64,000 bases of DNA from contig CANTUQ010000051.1 in NCBI GenBank assembly GCA_947683425.1, positions 1,364,001 through 1,428,000 of the forward strand, read 5' to 3'. The translations under genes and the position numbers were made by a program. The number at the start of each line of letters is the position of its first letter. Positions within the stretch are counted from its first letter, which is position 1. This document shows, in pieces, positions 58,373 to 64,000 of this stretch. Below the pieces are notes generated by a model that was given only the letters and a program-made list of their open reading frames with translations, was not told the origin of the DNA and did not search any database. Origin of the DNA: Excoecaria cochinchinensis (taxonomy: Eukaryota > Streptophyta > Magnoliopsida > Malpighiales > Euphorbiaceae).

Positions 58373-58927
58373 TTATTATGCTTGTAATATGTTATATCTT
58401 GTGATTGTGTAATTATTGTATTGTATGTTATATATATATGTGTATATGTTGTTTCCCCACTAAGCGTTATCGCTTAGCATGGGTTTGCTAATCCGTGTAG
58501 GTTTGAATGCGAGGTAATCGTGAAGGACGAGTTCCGTATTGCCAACGGTCAACACTAGGAGCTTATAGTGTAGGTTTTGGGTTTTGGGCAATGAGTTTTG
58601 TATATATAATGTCTAATCCTTTTGTATCAAGTAGCAAGTACGGGTGTAATAATTAAGTAACGTATCAATATGTTCTTGGTATGTATATAGTATGTGAATG
58701 TGTCATTATATGTAGACCTACAATATATATGTATGATGTGTATAAGTAGGTGAATGTGTAAATTATGCATGAGATATCCGCTGCATGTGAATGCGTAAGG
58801 GATGAAATTTATTTGTACAGGCTTTAGCATGCATGTATGATAGTGTTAAATGCATGTGTTTGTTGTGTGGCGATCATTCTCGACTGCTTCAGCTGAGCTG
58901 TTTCAGTGGTTGAGAATGGGCATTATA

Positions 58928-60304
58928 ATCATAGATCTACCCAAGTGGTCAAGAGGACCTCAAGGGCGCCTATACAGAAACCCGTTCTTTGAACTATCGG
59001 AAAGGGTAGAGTATTCGAACACAATTTCTAAAACCAGTCACGCTACATCATCCAAGTTCTCCCTACACAGTGAAATGGCTAATTCACCAAGAGGGGCTGA
59101 TGCCACTAGGGCCATGATAGCAGAGGAAGTGGGCAGAAGGTTTGAAGAGTTTGAAAATCGGATGATGGCCATGATGGCAAATATGGCTCAGCCTGCTACA
59201 CCACAGAACCCAGTTCCTCCTCCTATGAGACAAAATGCATAGGAGGAAGTCAGAGAAGACCTACAAGAAGAGGTTCACCCATCACCAGTAGACCTAAGGG
59301 TCAATGTATTAGTAGGACAGATAAGGGGGCATGCCCGTAGGATAAAGGAGTTAGAGGATGAGGATGATTATGAAGAGCATGTGTCGCTGAGAGGGAAGGC
59401 ACCCCAGATAGAGGAAGCCATCTGGAAGAAGATGGAAGAAAAATTTGAGGCGATGACAAGGATGCTGGCAAGGGGGCAAGGGATGAATCCCGAAGATAAG
59501 GATCTAGAGGGAAAAGATTTGATCCCTATGAACTTTAAAATGCCGGATGTCCCAAAATTTGATGGCATTTTCGATCCTACCACCCACATAAAGCAGTACT
59601 AGTTGGTAATAAAGGGTAATACTTTGACAAAGAGGCAAAAAATTGAATACTTCTGTCTGAGCCTAACCGGCTCGGCGGTGGATTGGTACCATAGTCTAGA
59701 CCGAAGGACTAAAGAGGACTAGGACTTGTTGACGGAAGAGTTTCTCAGGCAATACGATTGCAACACAAGGATGGAGGTGACCCTGAAGGACTTAGAGTTA
59801 CTGCAACAGAAGTCAGGTGAGTCCTTCCATGAGTACCTGACCCGATGGAGGAACTGGGTAATGGAAATGAAAAGGAAGCCAGACACTCAAGATTAGATCC
59901 GGCTGTTCATCAAAAATGCTAGCCCATATTTGAGGGATGAACTGAAAATGAAGGGTCTAAGGGACTAGGAATCTTTGAAGGATATCGCTATTGAGGCAGA
60001 AGGAGAGTACCTCTCAAGAAGAGCAAATAATCAGAGTTATGTCAAGAAAAGCAGTGATAGCCAGGGGGCAAGTAGGTCAATAGGCTCTAGCAGTGGCACG
60101 AGGACGACGTCTGAGGTTTCAGCCACTAGCACTGCCCTAAGACATTTTTTCAATCTAGGGATATCACTCTCGTGGGTGCTCAGAAGGCTGATGAAGGAAG
60201 GGAAACTGCACCGACCCACTAGGACTCAGGGTTTGCCAGGGTACAAAGATAATGAATACTACGTGTACCATCAGCATACCGGACACACAACTGACGAATG
60301 TAAG
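58928..60304 (+). pseudogene. Tat gag, 5'-truncated or interrupted
   Basis: A single frame from about 58960 through 60304 without frameshifts, interrupted by five stops, all TAG (59240, 59600, 59717, 59894, 59966). MANSPRGADATRAMIAEEVG (59074) begins the gag proper. A central gag core follows: NFKMPDVPKFDGIFDPTTH (59531), FCLSLTGSAVDWYHSL, then LELLQQKSGESFHEYLTRW. The C-terminal knuckle reads YYVYHQHTGHTTDEC, with Tyr at the first Cys position of the Tat C-x2-H-x4-H-x4-C pattern. It is cut at 60304 by another Tat element. Gag would form the particle; this copy is dead. Confidence 0.88.
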
Positions 60305-61377
60305 TGTGACACGCTTCGAACCTAGCAAAGACCCGCGTGACGAGACCCGCTTTTAGGGCTCGAGGGATTGGTTCGTGTCTTTTGATCTTGGGTGCCATGA
60401 GACATCTTGGAATCCCTACCTAATAGAATATTAGGGAGTTCATCTAGCCTCATCATACCTTTAGGCACTTTTGAGGTATTTTGGAGTCACCACCTAATTT
60501 ATGAGAAATTGGGAAAGGTTATCTAACCTCTATGGTCTAAACCTGAGATGGTGTTCGGAACTTCACTCTTATTTATGCCTTGGTTAATTATAAGTGAGTT
60601 TATAGATTTGAAAATTCCATCTCTCTTTTCACTCGATTAGTGCAATTTATTAAAAGTGCATTTCAAGCATCAAGAAAGCGATGAAATGAAAGCTATAAAC
60701 AAAGCGGTAAATGAAGTGTTAAACAAGCAAACATGCCATATACAAAGAAGAAATTGGGACAAATACAATACCCCAAATGAAAAGAAAAGCTGAATAAAAT
60801 TTAAAATGGAAATTGGGACAGAATACAATTCCCAAGTGAAGGAAAATAAAGTTTCCCCAAAAATAATTAATTATAAAGACCCACAAGATATAAGCATAAA
60901 ATCAAACAATCACACAAAATCAATCATAAAGGGTAACATACATGAATCGAGATATTTATTCGGTTTAGAAACATTGGTTCCTTCATGCTCACTTAAAAAA
61001 AAGGGGATCGAACAGTTATTTTTGGTTTTTGTCGAGAAAATCAGGATGAGTGATCCCATTTTTAATAAAATCAACTCTTCGTTTTAGTCCGTGATATTTT
61101 TGCATTCCTTGGCTAAAATCTAGGACATTGGTCCCAATTTATTAATAAAAATCCCAATTTGGTCGTACAAAATATTTTTGTGATTTTTTATTTGACACGC
61201 GTATAAGAAGTACCCCAAGATTGTAAAATGAGTGTAACCTATTAGGTACCTCAAACTCGAGTTTCTATCTGTCCTTGAACACACTGAATGAACCACATTC
61301 TCAACTGATTCAATCTCAGTCAAAGAATTTGAGAGTCATTTCCAATGAAGGGCAAGTAGATAAATATGTAGACATCA

Positions 61378-61496
61378 GGTAATTAGCTATCAAAGGAGGA
61401 TCAGGTCGCTAATGTACCAAACCTTACTAGAAGGTCTTACTTCGGTTGTAACATTAGGCTTAGGTAATTAGCTATCAAAGGAGGATCAGGTCGCTA
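61378..61496. repeat. 34-bp direct repeat pair
   Basis: A 34-bp word beginning GGTAATTAGCTATCAAAGG is perfect at 61378-61411 and 61463-61496. Confidence 0.85.
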
Positions 61497-61679
61497 GAGA
61501 AAAATGGCCGGAACGTTTATTTGACGGATAAAAGCACCATTCCCAACCCCAATTGTATATTGTCTAGATATTTTTGGATTTGAATTTGGTAATACTTGAG
61601 CTCATCAAGATCAGCATAAAAATTAAAAAAAAAGGTAACCACTGAAACTTATCAAGGGGTATTGTTCCCAGCTCTACTT

Positions 61680-61805
61680 CTCTCTTTTATTTTTTTTTTT
61701 TCATTTCATTTTTTTTCTTTTTTTCTTCTTTTTTTTTTCTTTCGTTTTTTTTTTCTTTTTTTCTTTTTTTTCGTTTTTTTTTGTTTCTTGTTTTGTTTTT
61801 TTTTT
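61680..61805. repeat. Polypyrimidine tract
   Basis: About 120 bp of T runs with scattered C and G; compare 36180-36350 in the young Tat element. Confidence 0.75.
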
Positions 61806-61850
61806 CAAAAATTTATGCCTTTAATTACACGAAGATAATAATTAACCCCC

Positions 61851-62080
61851 TTTCTGAAGTGCAACCCATCCTTATCAGGGCAATTTTTGATAGCCCAAAA
61901 ATTATCGAGGATTGAAACTCTTTTCCCAAAGTGTAGACCCATCCTTATCAGGGTGATTTTTGATAGCCTAAGGGATCATCAATGATTGAAAACATCTTCT
62001 TGAAGTGTGAATCCATTTTCATCGGGGCAATTTTTGATAGCTCAAGAGAATATCGTAACGTACATCCATCCTTACTAGAG
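61851..62080. repeat. Three tandem repeats of about 76 bp
   Basis: Each has GAAGTGNANNCCATCCTTATCAGGG, then TGATTTTTGATAGCC, then ATCNANGATTGAAA. They lie between the polypyrimidine tract and the leader of the second Tat derivative. Confidence 0.75.
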
Positions 62081-62649
62081 CGGCCATTCTTCTAAGGGAA
62101 AGCCAAAATCATTTTAGGAGAAAGGGATAGTTTTAATGTGTGTAACAATAAAATCGGTACGCATTTAGCATACCAAAATAAAAGCTCAACGGGCTATCAA
62201 GCGATTACGAAATAAGAGTAGGAAATAGTCATTTAGAGAGCTATACAAAGAATGGTTGCCTAAATTATTTTCTAAATTCAACCTTATCCAGGGATCGCTT
62301 TGATGGGTAATCTAAAAGGTTCTAGTGCTCTTAGCGAGTTTTCATCCAATCCCCTAATTGCAACTAGTTTTTTTCAGTTTGTTTTCAAAATGGGCTAAAA
62401 GTGCTCTGAATGTAGAAATTACATGGTTTAGTCAAATATTTTCACGTGATCCAGCTCTTAAAGATCAAACATATTTACCCCTTACTTAATTTAAAATGGA
62501 ATGAAACGCAATTTCTAAAGTTAAGATCAAAACCATTCATAGTTGAGAACTACTTAGGCAGAGTCAAACTTTGAATCAAAGGTACCTTAATAAGGTGCAA
62601 ACATACCAACGTTTTAGGGTACAGCTTAACACAAAAAATTTGATTCTAT

Positions 62650-63780
62650 CAAAATGTATATGCACAAAAATCGTGTAGGCAAAATTTTTCTTTTTTTTTC
62701 TTTTTTTTTTGTAAAATATGTACAAACTATGTGTCAAAAACTATGTACATGGAGAGATGCATGCAATAGTGTCATGCTTATTAGTAATGCGTGTCGGAAA
62801 CTATATGCGCAAAATATGTGTAAAAAACATGTTATATAAAAATGTATATATGAAATATGTGTGCGTTAAATACCCGCAAGAAATTATAATTGAGTGTGTA
62901 AACACTGCATGACAAATGATGTGCAATGTACATGTAAGTAGCATACAATGAAGGCACAAGTATTAAATATGACCCAACATGAAGGTGAATGTTTATGATA
63001 CAGGGTGCACGTGCACGTGGCATGATTTAGACATAATGGAATACATGTGCGATGTATGATGAAGATGATCTAGCACGATAATGTGTACTAATGAGTCGTG
63101 AGGAATGGCAAAACTCACATACATAAAGTGCAAAATATATACAAATAATGCACATGACATGGGATGAAAGTGGTTGCAAGAAACGAATGACGTTTACAAG
63201 GTATGTGTATTTGTATGGTATGCAAATGCAAGACATGCACTGGTATATTCAATGACTAATATACACAATACATGATTCATATGGGATAACTCATGCATGA
63301 TAATGCATGTGCATGATATGGCACACAACGTGAAATGTGTAAGGCATCTGCCGTGTATGATGTGTATAATACTCGACCTAATACTGTATGCCACTATGTG
63401 CACACTATGATATGCAGTGGTATATATATGCTCCAACACACGATATTTATGTACATATGCAATGTGAGCATGCCAATGTGTACATGCTATGACACATGAT
63501 GAATGTATTTATTTTTATTTTTATTTTATTTATTTTATTTTTTATTTTTATTATTATTTTTGCTGGTGGTAGTATGTCCGTACGTGCTATGATGCATATC
63601 GATACTTACCTTCGGTAATGTATGCTGTATGTACTGGCTATAGTGCACGATAGATATTATGGATGTCATGATGCATGTCAATACGTATGTGTCGTGACAA
63701 GAGTCACTATGTACATGCATGAAAAATACATGTTATATTTACATTCACAAATTATGATACAAGCGATTTTACAAAATGCA
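62650..63780. repeat. ATG/CAT-rich alternating purine-pyrimidine region
   Basis: More than 1 kb dominated by the words ATGTAC, TGCATG, CATATG and TGTATG, with an A+T tract at 63507-63562. No unit length is fixed and no ORF is credible. Similar but short text precedes the leader block of the young Tat element (38095-38150). Confidence 0.6.
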
Positions 63781-63866
63781 CAGGTTCTATTAAGCACAAA
63801 TACACATATACAAGAAAAAAAACTCTTCCTAACTGTATTTCTATCACACAGGAGGTCGTGCAGGCA

Positions 63867-63914
63867 CTTTCCTAGGCGGGCTTGACCCATGGGTCAATAG
63901 GGAACCCAATGGGC
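63867..63914 (-). other. Conserved Tat 5' leader block with palindrome
   Basis: 48 bp matching 38211-38258 with only a handful of changes; contains the 12-bp palindrome GACCCATGGGTC. Confidence 0.65.
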
Positions 63915-64000
63915 GCGTAAAGCATGCTGCAAAGCATAAGCTATCATTAGTAAAAAGCGCATGCAGATGAATTTTTGGCCATCGTGTATTCAAACAATCT

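Larger units (their letters stand above)
48093..58927 (+). mobile_element. 3' LTR of chromovirus L1, split by the Athila-type complex
   Basis: Starts TGTAATGGCCC. The far end GGGCATTATA near 58927 is the decayed inverse of the start. LTR pieces are 48093-50492 and 58378-58927, about 2.95 kb in total. A TATA-like CAATATAAGC is near 48321. A hairpin tandem array fills 49073-49710, TAGGCATGCCTA lies at 50077-50088, and CTAAGCGTTATCGCTTAG lies at 58460-58477 in the piece beyond the insertion. The right boundary is an inference from the inverted termini and from gag sequence starting just after it. Confidence 0.8.
60305..64000 (-). mobile_element. Second non-autonomous Tat element (minus strand), extends beyond the window
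   Basis: Begins TGTGACACGC at 60305, the complement of a Tat LTR end. 60305-61200 is homologous in patches to the young Tat LTR (for example CTAGGACATTGGTCCCA at 61121 and 31018). The LTR/internal boundary is not resolved (perhaps near 61655). Internal sequence to 63840 is noncoding, and 63867-63914 matches the 5' leader of the young Tat element (38211-38258). There is no gag or pol between LTR and leader, so it is an extreme deletion derivative. Its 5' LTR lies off-window. Confidence 0.65.

Noticed and set aside
63027..63890. Several 60-90 codon frames near the right edge
   Set aside because: They are in alternating purine-pyrimidine, noncoding leader sequence with no recognisable domains and no agreement between copies.

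Overview
This window is plant nuclear DNA made almost entirely of nested LTR retrotransposons. I see no host gene, tRNA, rRNA or CRISPR array. The evidence for a plant genome is the set of families: Tekay/Del-type chromoviruses (LTRs of about 2.4-2.5 kb, initiator-Met primer site), Tat-clade Ty3/gypsy elements (G-patch, two RNase H domains, antisense ORF) and an Athila-type element (tRNA-Asp primer site). Nearly all coding regions are decayed. The species cannot be named from the sequence, but a large, repeat-rich angiosperm genome is likely.

Layout. 1-4172 is the 3' part of a Tekay chromovirus with its 3' LTR, inserted into a Tat element (T1, plus strand). T1 supplies 4173-6267 (G-patch, RT, RNase H), 14996-16322 (integrase), an antisense ORF (16703-18151) and probable 3' LTR sequence around 18152-18651 and from 23439. 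T1 is broken by a minus-strand Tat pol (8331-11560) flanked by inverted Tat LTRs (6268-8230 and 11551-13403) and by two Tekay LTR pieces (13404-14995). Its 3' LTR is broken by a solo Tekay LTR (18652-23438) that itself contains another solo LTR (19973-22353; TSD ACCTA).

23439-26360 holds weakly recognisable LTR debris. 26361-28964 is a Tekay pol tail plus 3' LTR. 28965-58927 is the 3' half of one Tekay chromovirus (L1) torn open by later insertions. A gag-only Tekay element (29997-47465; TSD CGAAC/CGAAT) sits in its integrase and itself contains a very young, pol-deficient Tat element (30360-41461; perfect TSD CCCGT, LTRs nearly identical). A three-LTR Athila-type complex (50493-58372; perfect TSD TTATT) sits in L1's 3' LTR. 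L1 in turn abuts a Tat gag (58928-60304), which is cut by another minus-strand Tat element that runs off the window (60305-64000).

The most unusual pattern is not coding. Seven Tekay LTRs carry an array of short palindromes about 1.0-1.6 kb from the LTR start. In six of them the array is built from a CpG-rich motif (TGTCGCGAGCGCGACA-like). In L1 the same slot holds an unrelated array of hairpin units with a higher-order period of three. The CpG motif also occurs in the Athila-type LTRs. Downstream, the same Tekay LTRs keep a hairpin, CTAAGCG-loop-CGCTTAG, 365-480 bp before the LTR end. Tat LTRs have their own GACGGGC palindromes around the TATA box. Premature stops across the families are mostly TAG at former CAG or TGG codons, as expected from deamination of methylated cytosine.
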